51,852 nt of DNA from assembly GCA_027449965.1 (NCBI GenBank), contig DAIDKP010000009.1:66753-118604 (forward strand), read 5' to 3'. The position numbers and the translations under genes are program-made. Of this stretch, positions 1 through 9,039 are shown piece by piece. The stretch comes from Acidobacteriaceae bacterium. GTDB lineage: Bacteria; Acidobacteriota; Terriglobia; Terriglobales; Acidobacteriaceae. Within the stretch, counting starts at the first letter, position 1; each line of letters begins with the position of its first letter. The notes beneath the pieces are model-generated. The model did no database searches and was not told the origin of the DNA. It was given only the letters and a program-made list of their open reading frames with translations.

Positions 1-3
1 GCT

Positions 4-1197
4 ATGGGGTGGACGTGGCAGGCCGTGGATCGCTGGCTCCATCGCCATGCCATCCCGAGCCTCCGTGATTTGCCCGAGTCGCAGCCTGCCGCGAGCGACG
101 CACCCGATCTGACCGTGATTGTGCCTGCCTGCAATGAGCAGGAAGCTATCGCAGCCACGCTGCGGGGATTGCTTGCCTCGCGTGGATTGCGCCTGCAGAT
201 CGTCGCGGTCAATGATCGCTCGACCGATGCTACCGGCGCTACGATGGAGGCGGTGGCGCAGGAGTGGGCTGGCGCGGACAACCCCTGCGGCCATACGCTT
301 CAGGTGCTCCACATCTCTGAACTCCCGCCGGGATGGCTTGGCAAGCCTCATGCGCTGGCTACTGCGGCCCGGCTTGCGCAGGCGGAGTGGATTCTGTTCA
401 CCGATGGCGATGTTCAGTTCGCCCCGACGGCGCTTACCCGTGCTCTGGCCTATGCGCAGCATGAAAGAGCCGATCATCTTGCGGTTTTGCCCGAGTGGGT
501 TGTCACCAGCCGCGCGGAGCGAGCTGTGCAGGGCGCCATGTTTGCCATGACCGGCTGGGGCCTGCGTTACTGGAAGATTGCCGACCCCGGAGCGCGCGAT
601 TTTCTGGGCGTCGGCGCCTTTAACCTGATGCGTCGAAGCAGTTATGAGGCATTGGGTGGATTTGACGCGCTGCGCATGGAAGTGCTGGAAGACCTGCGCA
701 TGGGCTGGTGCGTCAAAAAGGCAGGTCTGCGGCAGCGTATCGCCTGGGGGCAGGGAATGGTGCGCGTTCGCTGGGCCAATGGCGCATGGGGTGTGGTGCG
801 CAATCTGGAGAAGAATGTCTTTGCGCTTTTTCGCTATCAGCTTTCGCTCGCGCTCGCAGCCAGCGCAGGCGTGGCATTGCACGCGATCCTGCCGCTGATG
901 GCGCTGGCTGGGAACGGCAGGCCGCTTGCCGGTCTTGGCTGGGCGTTTGCCGGGTTTGGCGCGCCGCGAGCCGCGGGCCTGCTCATGGGTCTGGCCCTGG
1001 CGACGGTCTACGCCGTGCAGCAGCCCAGGACGCATGTGCCTGTCGCTTACGTGATCTTTTTTCCGCTTGCGCTTGCTCTGTTTGTCTTTGCCATGCTTCG
1101 TTCCATCACCATGACTCTGGTGCGCGGCGGCGTAGTCTGGCGCGGAACGCTGTACCCGCTTCGCACACTGCGGGAGGCTGCCGGCAATCGCTGGTGA
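4..1197 (+). CDS. Glycosyltransferase family 2, membrane-associated (HpnB/CrtQ-like)
   Basis: Transfers a sugar from an activated donor to a membrane-associated acceptor; the acceptor cannot be told from sequence. Residues ~35-260 form a GT-A domain: the nucleotide-binding start VIVPACNEQE, the segment VAVNDRSTDAT, the metal-binding DGDVQF (a DxD-type site), and an LEDLRMG motif near the end of the catalytic part. The C-terminal third has about three hydrophobic segments (roughly 280-300, 315-335 and 345-370), so the protein sits in the membrane with a cytoplasmic catalytic face. The arrangement resembles the hopanoid-associated HpnB and carotenoid CrtQ groups, but no hopanoid or carotenoid gene lies nearby to decide. 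The reading frame is open to the window edge, so the true start may lie upstream of base 4. Confidence 0.8.
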   Translation: MGWTWQAVDRWLHRHAIPSLRDLPESQPAASDAPDLTVIVPACNEQEAIAATLRGLLASRGLRLQIVAVNDRSTDATGATMEAVAQEWAGADNPCGHTLQVLHISELPPGWLGKPHALATAARLAQAEWILFTDGDVQFAPTALTRALAYAQHERADHLAVLPEWVVTSRAERAVQGAMFAMTGWGLRYWKIADPGARDFLGVGAFNLMRRSSYEALGGFDALRMEVLEDLRMGWCVKKAGLRQRIAWGQGMVRVRWANGAWGVVRNLEKNVFALFRYQLSLALAASAGVALHAILPLMALAGNGRPLAGLGWAFAGFGAPRAAGLLMGLALATVYAVQQPRTHVPVAYVIFFPLALALFVFAMLRSITMTLVRGGVVWRGTLYPLRTLREAAGNRW

Positions 1198-1216
1198 CGG
1201 GTGATTTCTGTGCGGC

Positions 1217-1768
1217 TTATTTGGCAGCCGTTGTGTGCTGCTCCGTCAGATATCGATTCATGAAGCTGCGCTGGCGACCATGCGCCGTCAGGTTGGGATC
1301 CGAGACGGGCATGGCATCCGACTGGCCAAAGAATCCGCGCAGCAGCTTGGGGTTGGGACGGAATTTTTCCGGCCCGCCGGTAAACTGGCGGGCATTGCTG
1401 ATCATGATGCCCATGCGCCCGTGCATCGGTCGAATGACGCCGCGAACCAGCACGTTCTGGTTCTGATAACGCCGCAACTCGCCCACTTCACCATGGTCGG
1501 CATACAGACTCAGCATCAGAAAGCGACACTCTGCGTCGGGCATGGAAAGCGGACAGACGTCCAGAAATCGTGTGCCGTCTTTCAGCTCCACCACATCGTA
1601 CACATGCGCAGTGACGCACACATCCTTACCGGCATATTGGCTGGCCTGATCCGTGCTGATGCAGGGGCGCGGCGTTGAAGGCTTGTGGCGACCCAGCGCG
1701 TTCGCAGCGGAAAAAAAGCTCGCCGCCAACACCACACACAGCGTCATTCGGAGCGCACGCAGCAGCAT
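1217..1768 (-). CDS. Exported protein of unknown function, OB-fold-like
   Basis: I do not recognise this gene. The 183-residue product starts with a signal peptide (MLLRALRMTLCVVLAASFF, cleaved near SAANA). Residues ~35-145 alternate short hydrophobic strands (VCVTAHVYDVV, RFLDVCPL, NVLVRGVIRP, GIMISNARQF) in a pattern typical of small exported OB-fold domains, and contain four cysteines. The start at 1768 is chosen because GGAGA lies 5 bases upstream; an in-frame ATG at 1780 is the alternative. It is convergent with the glycosyltransferase and divergent from the GH31 gene. The 178-bp gap between the two starts (1769-1946) must hold promoters for both directions; I see no clear -35/-10 there. 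Confidence 0.65.
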   Translation of the reverse strand: MLLRALRMTLCVVLAASFFSAANALGRHKPSTPRPCISTDQASQYAGKDVCVTAHVYDVVELKDGTRFLDVCPLSMPDAECRFLMLSLYADHGEVGELRRYQNQNVLVRGVIRPMHGRMGIMISNARQFTGGPEKFRPNPKLLRGFFGQSDAMPVSDPNLTAHGRQRSFMNRYLTEQHTTAAK

Positions 1769-1946
1769 CTCTGTCTCCATCTTCGTCTTCAAAGCAATGC
1801 TTCGAAAACGATTTTTACAAGCGTATCGTGAACTCCGAAGGAGAGCAAGACGGAAGAGCATCTCCTGGCGCTTCGCGATATACTCACCGTGCCGAGTGAA
1901 TTCACACTGCTCGCTGCCGACAATCAGAATTTTGGAGTTGCGTGGG

Positions 1947-4526
1947 ATGCTGCGAAGTCTGTTCCGAACTGTGTTCATCTGGCTATTGGCGGGGTGCGCC
2001 ATCGTTCCGCTCTGCGCCCAGAGTACGCCTGCTTCATCGGCAACCACCTCGCCCACGGCAGAGACCGTTCCGGGTCTGGTCCTGCCCTATCGTGGCGCAA
2101 CGCTTGTGCTCCAGCCTTATGCGCCCAACATTCTTCGCGTCACGCTCAGCCTGCAACGCGCTCACGCCCTGGCCAGGCCCGGTTACGGATTCCTTGCGCA
2201 GCCCAATACGCAGGGCTGGAGGCGCAACGACACTGCGGAGGGTCTGGTCTATCGCTCCTCGCGCATGGTGGTCACGCTGCCCAAAGGCCACCCCTGGAAG
2301 CCTCTGGTTACGCAGATGGATATCGGACGCTTCTTCGGTGGCTCGACGCCCGGAGCAGACATTCAATTTGACGCGGCGGATGGCAGGCGTCTGCTGGAAA
2401 TGACGGGCTGGGCGCAGTCCGTTCCCAATTACAAAGACGGCAATGAAGACATCCTCCATGACCGTCGCCCGACCGATCCGCCGTTCTATCAGGTTGCCGG
2501 ATACTTTGCTTCTCCCGACGATGAGCACTACTACGGCCTGGGACAGAATCAGGAAGGCTATCTTGACCATCGCGGGCACACGGTCGAGTGTTGGCACGAC
2601 TACAACGCCACCGGCGGACAAAGCGTCTGTGTGCCGTTCCTGGTGACCAACAAAGGCTACGGACTGATCTGGGATAATCCCTCGAAGACGACCATCCGCC
2701 CCGGTTTCAATGAGCAGACCACCTGGACCTCGCAGGTGGGCGATCGCGTCTCGTTTTTTGTCATCGCCGGGCAGACCACGGATGAGATCTACGCCGGATA
2801 CCGGCTGCTCACCGGCCCCACTCCGCTGCTGCCCAAGGCCGCCTATGGATACATCCAGTGTAAGCAGCGCTATCGCTCTCAGGCGGAGTTGCTGGATGTG
2901 GCGCGCGGCTATCACAGCCGCCATCTGCCTGCCGACGTCTTCGTCGTGGACTGGTTCTATTACACGCGCATGGGCCAGATGGATTTCGATCCCACGCTTT
3001 GGCCTGATCCCAAAGCCATGAACGACGAACTGCACGCCATGGGCTATCAGTCCATGATCAGCGTCTGGCCGCGCTTTGTCCCTGGCTCGCGCTTCTATGA
3101 CACCATCCTCAAACACGGTTGGTTTGAGCATCTGGCCGACGGCACTCCCACCAACGGCCTGCCCTATGACCGCGCGGGATCCGATATCGACACCACCAAT
3201 CCCGCTGCCGCGCGATGGTACTGGGATGAGATTCGCGACAACATCCTTTCCAAAGGATTTGATTCCATCTGGCTGGATGAAACCGAGCCGGACCTGCCGC
3301 CCAACGGCAGTTTTCTTCATGCCGGTCCCGGCACGGAGTTCTTCAATATCTATCCGCTCACGCATACTGCAGCGCTCTATGACGGCTTCCGTCGAGACTT
3401 TCCGGCCAAACGTGCGCTCAGCCTCTCGCGCGATGCCTATCTTGGCATTCAGCGCAACGGCGTCATCGTCTGGTCGTCCGACATCGCTCCCACATGGGAC
3501 ACGCTGCGCCGACAGATTCCCACAGGACTCGACTTCACAGCCTCCGGCATCGCCAACTGGAGCAACGATACAGGCGGCTGGCAATATCTTCCCGCCGAAC
3601 ACCATCCGGCCCATCGTCCACTGCTTGACCCTTCCGACGCTCGCGACAACGTTGGCGGCTATGACGATTATCCCGAGCTGTACACGCGCTGGTTTGAGTA
3701 TGCCGCCTTCCTGCCCATCTTTCGCTCCCATGGCAGCCGCAAGGAAAACGAAGTCTGGTCCTATGGCAGGCAGGCCGAGCCGATTCTGGAAAAGTATCTC
3801 AAGCTCCGCTATGAACTGCTGCCCTATCTTTACTCCGTCGAATATCACGCAGCCCAGACCGGCGCACCCATCCTGCGCGCGCTTTTCATGGATTTCCCCA
3901 ACGATCCGCGCGTAGCCGATATCGGCGATGAATACATGCTCGGACCTGCTTTTCTGGTTGCGCCTGTGGTGGAGCAGGGCGCTACCAGCCGCCGAGTCTA
4001 TCTGCCCGCCGGCACCGACTGGTACTTCTACTGGACAAACCAGCGTGTTCACGGCGGCCAGACCATCACCGTCAGTGCGCCGATTGATACGCTGCCGCTT
4101 TTTGTCCGCGCAGGCTCCATCATTCCGATGGGCAACCTCATCATGAGCACGGCCCAGCCGCAGACCATCGCCAAAGTCCGCGTCTATCCCGGCGCAAACG
4201 GCGACTTCACGCTCTTCAACGACGACGGCGTCTCCTACGGCTATGAGCAGGGCAAGGATCACATCAGCCATCTTCACTGGGACGATGCAACCGCAACGCT
4301 CAGCCATACCGGAGCTGATTTCTGGAGCGGCCCCGACAGCGCCATCATGGAGGTCGAGCATCAGATCGAGCCAGCCAATCACCCACCCACCATGCCGCCA
4401 TCTTCAACGTCCACACAGCCCGGCAACTGGCGCACTCCACCGCGCATGAATACACCGCCGGGCAGCTCCGTCATGCCCTCCACGCCGCCTTCGACAGGCC
4501 CAGCCGGATCGGGTCCGCAGCGCTGA
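1947..4526 (+). CDS. Glycoside hydrolase family 31, exported
   Basis: Hydrolyses alpha-linked glycosides (alpha-glucosidase or alpha-xylosidase type) by a retaining mechanism. The 859-residue protein has a signal peptide; LAGC at residues 14-17 also fits a lipobox, so it may be a lipoprotein, although a cleavage at LCA-QS is equally possible. The (beta/alpha)8 catalytic domain covers ~250-600. The nucleophile is Asp444 in WLDETEPD, and the acid/base is Asp512 in WSSDIAPTW. A beta-sandwich N-domain precedes it; C-terminal beta domains follow, ending in a Pro/Ser/Thr-rich tail (~820-859). The WLDxTEP form of the nucleophile motif is common in alpha-xylosidase-like members, which is only a hint of specificity. 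The start is supported by GGAG at 1934-1937, 9 bases upstream. The long antisense frame over this gene is a codon-bias shadow. Confidence 0.9.
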   Translation: MLRSLFRTVFIWLLAGCAIVPLCAQSTPASSATTSPTAETVPGLVLPYRGATLVLQPYAPNILRVTLSLQRAHALARPGYGFLAQPNTQGWRRNDTAEGLVYRSSRMVVTLPKGHPWKPLVTQMDIGRFFGGSTPGADIQFDAADGRRLLEMTGWAQSVPNYKDGNEDILHDRRPTDPPFYQVAGYFASPDDEHYYGLGQNQEGYLDHRGHTVECWHDYNATGGQSVCVPFLVTNKGYGLIWDNPSKTTIRPGFNEQTTWTSQVGDRVSFFVIAGQTTDEIYAGYRLLTGPTPLLPKAAYGYIQCKQRYRSQAELLDVARGYHSRHLPADVFVVDWFYYTRMGQMDFDPTLWPDPKAMNDELHAMGYQSMISVWPRFVPGSRFYDTILKHGWFEHLADGTPTNGLPYDRAGSDIDTTNPAAARWYWDEIRDNILSKGFDSIWLDETEPDLPPNGSFLHAGPGTEFFNIYPLTHTAALYDGFRRDFPAKRALSLSRDAYLGIQRNGVIVWSSDIAPTWDTLRRQIPTGLDFTASGIANWSNDTGGWQYLPAEHHPAHRPLLDPSDARDNVGGYDDYPELYTRWFEYAAFLPIFRSHGSRKENEVWSYGRQAEPILEKYLKLRYELLPYLYSVEYHAAQTGAPILRALFMDFPNDPRVADIGDEYMLGPAFLVAPVVEQGATSRRVYLPAGTDWYFYWTNQRVHGGQTITVSAPIDTLPLFVRAGSIIPMGNLIMSTAQPQTIAKVRVYPGANGDFTLFNDDGVSYGYEQGKDHISHLHWDDATATLSHTGADFWSGPDSAIMEVEHQIEPANHPPTMPPSSTSTQPGNWRTPPRMNTPPGSSVMPSTPPSTGPAGSGPQR

Positions 4527-4728
4527 ACGGCAAAGCACGATCAGAGATCGTCTTCCACCCGTTGAAAACTCATTTTTCTTCGGCATTCGCAAAGCGAAGT
4601 GACCTGTGGTTTGCTTTTTGCGTCTAAAATCCTGGAGGACGCTGGTCCACTGGACCAGCGCGCCAGCCAGGATGCACCATCCGGCTCTCTGCCACTCGGG
4701 TCACTTCTGTTCTGGAGTCAAGGTACGC

Positions 4729-5940
4729 ATGAACGCGAAACTGCTTGTATCTCGTATCGCCGCGGCAACGCTTGCGGTGAACCTGTTTGGACTGACCGCG
4801 CCGGCACAGTCCTCGGCGACTCCCGGCAATCAGGCTGCATCCAACCCCGCTCCAGCCAGCCACTCCGGCCCATTCGTCGTGCATATTCCCGTCACGCTAC
4901 GCGACAGGAAAGGCCGCCTGCTCACCAGCTATCCAACCACCGACCTGACCCTCTCCGACAACGGTCATCCGCAGACGATCCAAAGCTTTGAGCATCCGCA
5001 GAATGAGCCGATGCGCATCGGTATCCTCATCGACACCAGCAGTGGACAGCAATCCGCGCTGGATAGTGAACGCGCGGCCTCGGCTCGCTTTGTCGATCAG
5101 ATGCTGGCCCGCCCCAACACCAAAGTCTTTCTGTTGCACTTCGACCATGAAGTCGAGCTTCTACAGGATTTCACCACCTCGTCGCAAAAGCTGCACACCG
5201 AGCTGAGCGAGATGACCACCTCCGCCCCGCAGCAACCCTCCGCAGCTTCGCCCGTCGGCAGCGTAGGCAAGACGACCGTGCGTGGCGGCGCCGAGGTCTA
5301 CGATGCCGTCTATCTGGCGGCCAGGGAGCTGATGGCACCCGAGCACGGCCGCAAGCTCATGGTCATCTTCACCAGCGGATTTGACCACGGCAGCAAGGTC
5401 GGCCTGAACGAGGCCATCGATGCGGCGCAGCGAGCGCAGGTCAGCGTCTTCACCCTCTATGTCAAAAGCGAAGGCCCTCAGCCCAAGTTTGGCAACAACG
5501 GGCAGAATCAGCGTCCTGGCATGGGGTATCCCGGTCGATTTCCAGGCGGCGGCTATCCCGGAGGTGGTTACCCTGGCGGCGGCTATCCGGGGGGTGGGTA
5601 TCCGGGCAGTCAGCCCGGCGGCAACAGCCGCCAGAACTCCCCGGCGGTGGCCTACGGCGACGGCAAAAAGACCCTCGAACAGATTGCCGTTCGCTCTGGC
5701 GGACGCTACTTTGAAGACATTCGCAAAGACGACTACGACGAAGCTTTTCACGAGATCGTTGACGAGTTGAACGCGCAGTTCGCGCTCACCTATGCGCCCA
5801 ACGACCTGAGCGATGATTCCTTCAGCGATGGCTTCCACAAGATTTCGCTGCGCGCCAAAGACAAATCCATGTTTGTCATCACCACAGAAGGGTATTTTGA
5901 ACCATCCAGCGGCACACCCGCCAAATCTGCTGGAAAATAA
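4729..5940 (+). CDS. Secreted VWFA-domain protein, acidobacterial type
   Basis: A von Willebrand factor A domain protein of the kind expanded in Acidobacteriota (family known as acidobacterial VWFA-related). Residues 1-27 are a signal peptide ending TAPAQS. A short beta segment (VHIPVTLRDRKGRLLTSY, ~40-75) precedes the VWA fold at ~98-240. There the MIDAS-like start is ILIDTSSGQQS, so the usual DxSxS is DTSSG, with weakened metal binding possible. A Gly/Tyr/Pro repeat (~residues 273-292) interrupts the domain before a conserved C-terminal block containing GGRYFEDIRKDDYDEAFHEI. The role is probably extracytoplasmic protein-protein adhesion. The start at 4729 has AAGG 5 bases upstream and gives a proper signal peptide, unlike the longer open frame from 4606. 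Confidence 0.85.
   Translation: MNAKLLVSRIAAATLAVNLFGLTAPAQSSATPGNQAASNPAPASHSGPFVVHIPVTLRDRKGRLLTSYPTTDLTLSDNGHPQTIQSFEHPQNEPMRIGILIDTSSGQQSALDSERAASARFVDQMLARPNTKVFLLHFDHEVELLQDFTTSSQKLHTELSEMTTSAPQQPSAASPVGSVGKTTVRGGAEVYDAVYLAARELMAPEHGRKLMVIFTSGFDHGSKVGLNEAIDAAQRAQVSVFTLYVKSEGPQPKFGNNGQNQRPGMGYPGRFPGGGYPGGGYPGGGYPGGGYPGSQPGGNSRQNSPAVAYGDGKKTLEQIAVRSGGRYFEDIRKDDYDEAFHEIVDELNAQFALTYAPNDLSDDSFSDGFHKISLRAKDKSMFVITTEGYFEPSSGTPAKSAGK
5545..5604 (+). repeat. Four tandem 15-base repeats coding for GGGYP
   Basis: Within the VWFA gene, four copies of a 15-base unit encode Gly-Gly-Gly-Tyr-Pro. The copies differ at third codon positions (GGC/GGA/GGG, TAT/TAC, CCC/CCT/CCG), so the repeat is selected or old at protein level and is not a fresh slippage expansion. 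It makes a flexible low-complexity loop in the exported protein. Confidence 0.85.
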
Positions 5941-5976
5941 AATCTGGGTCGTAACTCTGCGGCCCGGTGACGCCCG

Positions 5977-7128
5977 ATGACAACTTCAGCATCCACGACA
6001 GCATTCTCCACTGCGCTCACTCTGGATCGACAACAGGTGCGCGCGCTGGCACTGGATGCCGACTTCACTGAGGCCAGCCTGCTCTCGCTGCCGGCGCAGG
6101 ACGGGGAAGCCACCGATGCTCGTTTCCACAACTTCATCCAGGTCGGCTATCACGGCCAAATGCAGTATCTGGCTCGCCGCAATGAGGCTGGCCATCTGGT
6201 GCGTGGTCGTGTGGATCGTCCATTTCCCTGGGCGCAAAGCGTCCTGCTTTGCATGGCCAGCTACCACAGTCCCGCGCCGCGTTCCATCGATCCGGCACCG
6301 GTCGGTCGCGGCTGGATCGCTCGCTACGCCTGGTCCTCGCGACGCGATCCTGACGGAAGTATCCGCCCCAGCGACTATCACAAGGTCTTGCTCAAACGGC
6401 TCCGTCAGGTGGAGTCCGCACTCAAGCAGCAGTATGGAAACTTTCAAAGCCGCGCGTTTGTAGATACAGGACCGCTGCTGGAGCGAGCTGCGGCTCGAGC
6501 CGCGGGCCTTGGCTGGGTCGGCAAAAACACCTGCCTCATCCATCCCAGGCACGGCTCCTGGACCTTCCTCGCAGCGCTTGTCATGGAGTTGCCCGCAAGC
6601 GATGAATCTCCGCTGGTCGTTCCCGATCGCTGTGGAAGCTGTACACGCTGCCTCGACGCCTGTCCTACCGGCGCGCTCATCGCTCCCTATCAGATGGACG
6701 CAACGCGTTGCATCGCTTATCTGACCATCGAGCATCGCGATGTCATCGACTCCGCGCTGAGCGCTGGAATGGGCCGCCAGATCTTCGGCTGCGACATCTG
6801 CCAGGATGTCTGCCCCTGGAACCGCAAAGCACCGATTGCGCGTGACGAAGCGCTGCAATGCCGCGAAGAACTGGTCAATCCTTCCCTGGAATGGCTGGCC
6901 GCTATGGACGAGTCGCGCTTTGAAGCTCTCTTCAATGGGTCGCCCATCCGCAGAACCGGTTTCTGGTCGATGCGCCGCAATCTGGCCATCGCCATGGGAA
7001 ACAGCGGACTGACGCAATTCATTCCCTGGCTGGAGAGCCAAGCGCACTCTGCATCCGGCACCACGGCGCTGCGTCACGCGGCTCAATGGGCGCTGAGCCG
7101 TCTGCGCTCACAGAACCAGACCGCCTGA
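5977..7128 (+). CDS. queG: Epoxyqueuosine reductase QueG
   Basis: Catalyses the last step of queuosine biosynthesis, reducing epoxyqueuosine to queuosine in the wobble position of GUN-anticodon tRNAs, using cobalamin and two [4Fe-4S] clusters. The 383-residue protein has the DUF1730 region with YHKVLLKRLRQVE and the conserved FVDTGPLLERAAARAAGLGWVGKNT, then the ferredoxin part with CGSCTRCLDACPTGAL and a second cysteine set in CDICQDVCPWN. The C-terminal tail (~330-380) resembles the HEAT-like repeat found in the family. Length and motif order are standard. No other queuosine gene is beside it; it stands alone and is convergent with the cold shock gene. Confidence 0.95.
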   Translation: MTTSASTTAFSTALTLDRQQVRALALDADFTEASLLSLPAQDGEATDARFHNFIQVGYHGQMQYLARRNEAGHLVRGRVDRPFPWAQSVLLCMASYHSPAPRSIDPAPVGRGWIARYAWSSRRDPDGSIRPSDYHKVLLKRLRQVESALKQQYGNFQSRAFVDTGPLLERAAARAAGLGWVGKNTCLIHPRHGSWTFLAALVMELPASDESPLVVPDRCGSCTRCLDACPTGALIAPYQMDATRCIAYLTIEHRDVIDSALSAGMGRQIFGCDICQDVCPWNRKAPIARDEALQCREELVNPSLEWLAAMDESRFEALFNGSPIRRTGFWSMRRNLAIAMGNSGLTQFIPWLESQAHSASGTTALRHAAQWALSRLRSQNQTA

Positions 7129-7195
7129 ACCAATCTCCAGCCTGAACGGGCCTCCGCCCGAACCGTCCGTCTGAACCGACTCCGCGCGGTATGTC

Positions 7196-7405
7196 TCAGT
7201 TGCTGCTGCGGCGCACCTCGACCGCATTCAGTCCCTTGGGGCCTTGCTGCACCTCAAACTCCACGCTCTCGCCTTCGTTCAGGGAGCGGTATCCATCGGC
7301 CTGTATCGCCGAGAAATGCACAAAAACATCTTCGCCAGTGGAGCGCTGGATGAATCCATAACCCTTTGCTCCGTTAAACCACTTCACCACACCCTGTTCT
7401 TTCAC
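7196..7405 (-). CDS. Cold shock protein, CspA family
   Basis: Single-stranded nucleic-acid-binding OB fold of 69 residues that melts RNA secondary structure. RNP1 is KGYGFIQ and RNP2 is VFVHFSAI, both intact, within the usual start [15 protein letters not shown]. The start is GTG at 7405, preceded by GGAG about 8 bases upstream; longer frames into the leader lack family similarity. Cold shock mRNAs often have long structured leaders, and about 120 bases separate this start from a possible promoter near 7558-7586. Confidence 0.93.
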   Translation of the reverse strand: MKEQGVVKWFNGAKGYGFIQRSTGEDVFVHFSAIQADGYRSLNEGESVEFEVQQGPKGLNAVEVRRSSN

Positions 7406-7557
7406 GCTCGTCTCTCCAATATCTCTGGCTACTGCTGTCAGAACAAGCAGGCGCAACAGACGCCCGCACCTTCCTGCTGCGTTCTCTTGACGCGAATGCA
7501 CACAATCGACCGAAACCCGATTGCTTTTTCCCGCGCTGAATGAGAGTTCGTGCTTTG

Positions 7558-7586
7558 GTTATGTCAGCATTCTCGAAAAATTGCAA
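7558..7586 (-). promoter_or_regulatory. Possible promoter of the cold shock gene
   Basis: On the minus strand TTGCAA (7586-7581), a 17-base spacer and CATAAC (7563-7558) form a weak sigma-70-like pair. It would give a leader of about 120-150 bases before the GTG start, matching what is known for cspA-type mRNAs. Weak match; inference only. Confidence 0.3.
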
Positions 7587-7689
7587 GAAAAAAATGGAAG
7601 ACCCGTCTGCGATCCACTCGTGACCCCTCTTCAGCCTGCGCCGCTTTGTTAGCATCCTGATAGTGGCAGGAGAGAAACAGAGAACCGGA

Positions 7690-8652
7690 ATGGATACTCG
7701 CGTAGCTTCCAAGGAGACGCAATTCTCCGAGTCGGGCTTAATCTCTGCCCTGCGGTCGCAAGGATTTCATCGCAAACGCGATGGCAAGGCGCTGCTTGGC
7801 TATCTGCTCGACAGCGAAGTGCATACCTTTGCCTTCAGTTTCGCGGCCAACGCCATCCTCTCTTTCATTCCGCTGATCGTTCTGCTGTATACGCTGGCGC
7901 GCAGCTTCTTCCACTCCGCCGCCATGAGCGCGGAGATCGCTGAATTGATTCAATACTTCCTGCCGTCCAATCAGGATTTTGTCGCGCAGAATCTTGCCTT
8001 CGTCGCCGCACGTCACACCGTCCAGCTTGTCTCGCTCTTCATGATTCTGCTGGCTTGCACGGGAATCTTTCTTCCGCTCGAAGTCGCGCTCAATCGTGCC
8101 TGGGGCGTAGTCAAAAGCCGCAATTACATCATGAATCAGATCGTCGCGCTGGGGCTGGCCGCCATCATGGTTATTCTGGGCATCCTCTGCGTTCTGCTCA
8201 ACGCCGTCGAGCATCTCTTGCTCACAGTGCTGCTCTTCGGCCACATCGACAACATCGTCTACCGTGCCCTCACCGCATCCTGGCTGGTGCTCACCACCTC
8301 CGCCGCGAGCATCCTATTTTTCTTTTCGGTCTATTGGCTGCTGCCCAACCGCAAGGTGCCCATTCGCCCGGTGCTGCACACCTCCATCGTGACGGGGCTG
8401 GTCTGGGTCGCGGCCAAGTTCCTCTTTGTCGCCATCCTGCCGCGGCTTGACCTCAAAGCGCTCTACGGTCCGTTCTACGTCTCCGTCGGTCTGCTGCTCT
8501 GGGCCTACATCTCCGGAATGTTGCTTTTTGCCGGCGCGCAACTCAGCGCTCTTCGCTGGTCTGAGATTCCCGAGAGGATCTCTGAGCCGAACTCAGACAA
8601 CTCCGCACTCTCAGCAAAGAGCACCCAGGACACATCCACTACCGCCCATTGA
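7690..8652 (+). CDS. YihY/virulence factor BrkB family membrane protein
   Basis: An inner-membrane protein of a widespread family of unclear function (once misassigned as RNase BN). The 320-residue product shows about six hydrophobic segments, including FAANAILSFIPLIVLLYTLA, FMILLACTGIFLPLEVALNRAWG and the late GPFYVSVGLLLWAYISGMLLFAGAQ (cited in parts), where the conserved LYGPFYVSVGLLLWAYISG element identifies the family. The C-terminus is a polar cytoplasmic tail. ATG at 7690 is preferred over a GTG at 7663. It is divergent from the cold shock gene and convergent with the small regulator that follows. Confidence 0.85.
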   Translation: MDTRVASKETQFSESGLISALRSQGFHRKRDGKALLGYLLDSEVHTFAFSFAANAILSFIPLIVLLYTLARSFFHSAAMSAEIAELIQYFLPSNQDFVAQNLAFVAARHTVQLVSLFMILLACTGIFLPLEVALNRAWGVVKSRNYIMNQIVALGLAAIMVILGILCVLLNAVEHLLLTVLLFGHIDNIVYRALTASWLVLTTSAASILFFFSVYWLLPNRKVPIRPVLHTSIVTGLVWVAAKFLFVAILPRLDLKALYGPFYVSVGLLLWAYISGMLLFAGAQLSALRWSEIPERISEPNSDNSALSAKSTQDTSTTAH

Positions 8653-8668
8653 GATCATCCACCCGATC

Positions 8669-8983
8669 TCAAGCTCCGTGGACAAAACGGATTAACTCGC
8701 CGATCGTGCAGTGGCCCTCCACCGGATGCCGAAGTGGTTTCTCCGGGACGACCTGATACCGATTCCGTCGGCCATCCTTGGTCACTAGCAGATAGCCAGC
8801 CGCGCTCAGTTCATCGATAATCCGCTGCACCGCGCGCTCCGTGATGCCCACAGCGGCGGCAATCTCGCGCATGCGCATCTCAGAATTAACCGCGATCAGC
8901 AGCAGGACATGCGAGTGGTTCGTGAGAAACGTGAATCCTGGGTGCGATACGGTCTTCGTCTCGGGTTGGGTGGTCATAGTCAT
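8669..8983 (-). CDS. Small winged helix-turn-helix regulator (MarR/ArsR-like)
   Basis: A 104-residue DNA-binding protein. Residues ~20-80 form a winged helix: HVLLLIAVNSEMRMREIAAA, recognition helix GITERAVQRIIDELSAAGY, then the wing LLVTKDGRRNRYQVV. No effector domain follows, only a short tail rich in His, Pro and Glu. The fold resembles archaeal/bacterial TrmB- or MarR-like minimal repressors. Targets are unknown; the nearest candidates are its own promoter and the 9.0-11.3 kb operon, both on the same strand. No clear ribosome site precedes the ATG. Confidence 0.75.
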   Translation of the reverse strand: MTMTTQPETKTVSHPGFTFLTNHSHVLLLIAVNSEMRMREIAAAVGITERAVQRIIDELSAAGYLLVTKDGRRNRYQVVPEKPLRHPVEGHCTIGELIRFVHGA

Positions 8984-9039
8984 CGGCGTTGTGATTCTTG
9001 CAACGTGCTATGGGAACACATCAGCATACATCCTGACTA

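Noticed and set aside
2034..4382. Long antisense open frame (782 codons) opposite the GH31 gene
   Set aside because: It mirrors the codon bias of the GH31 gene, has no recognisable domain and no ribosome site.
4537..4551. ACGATC-AGA-GATCGT hairpin after the GH31 gene as a terminator
   Set aside because: Only a 6-bp stem and no T tract.
5545..5604. Tandem repeat considered as a CRISPR-like array
   Set aside because: 15-base units without spacers, in frame and encoding GGGYP.
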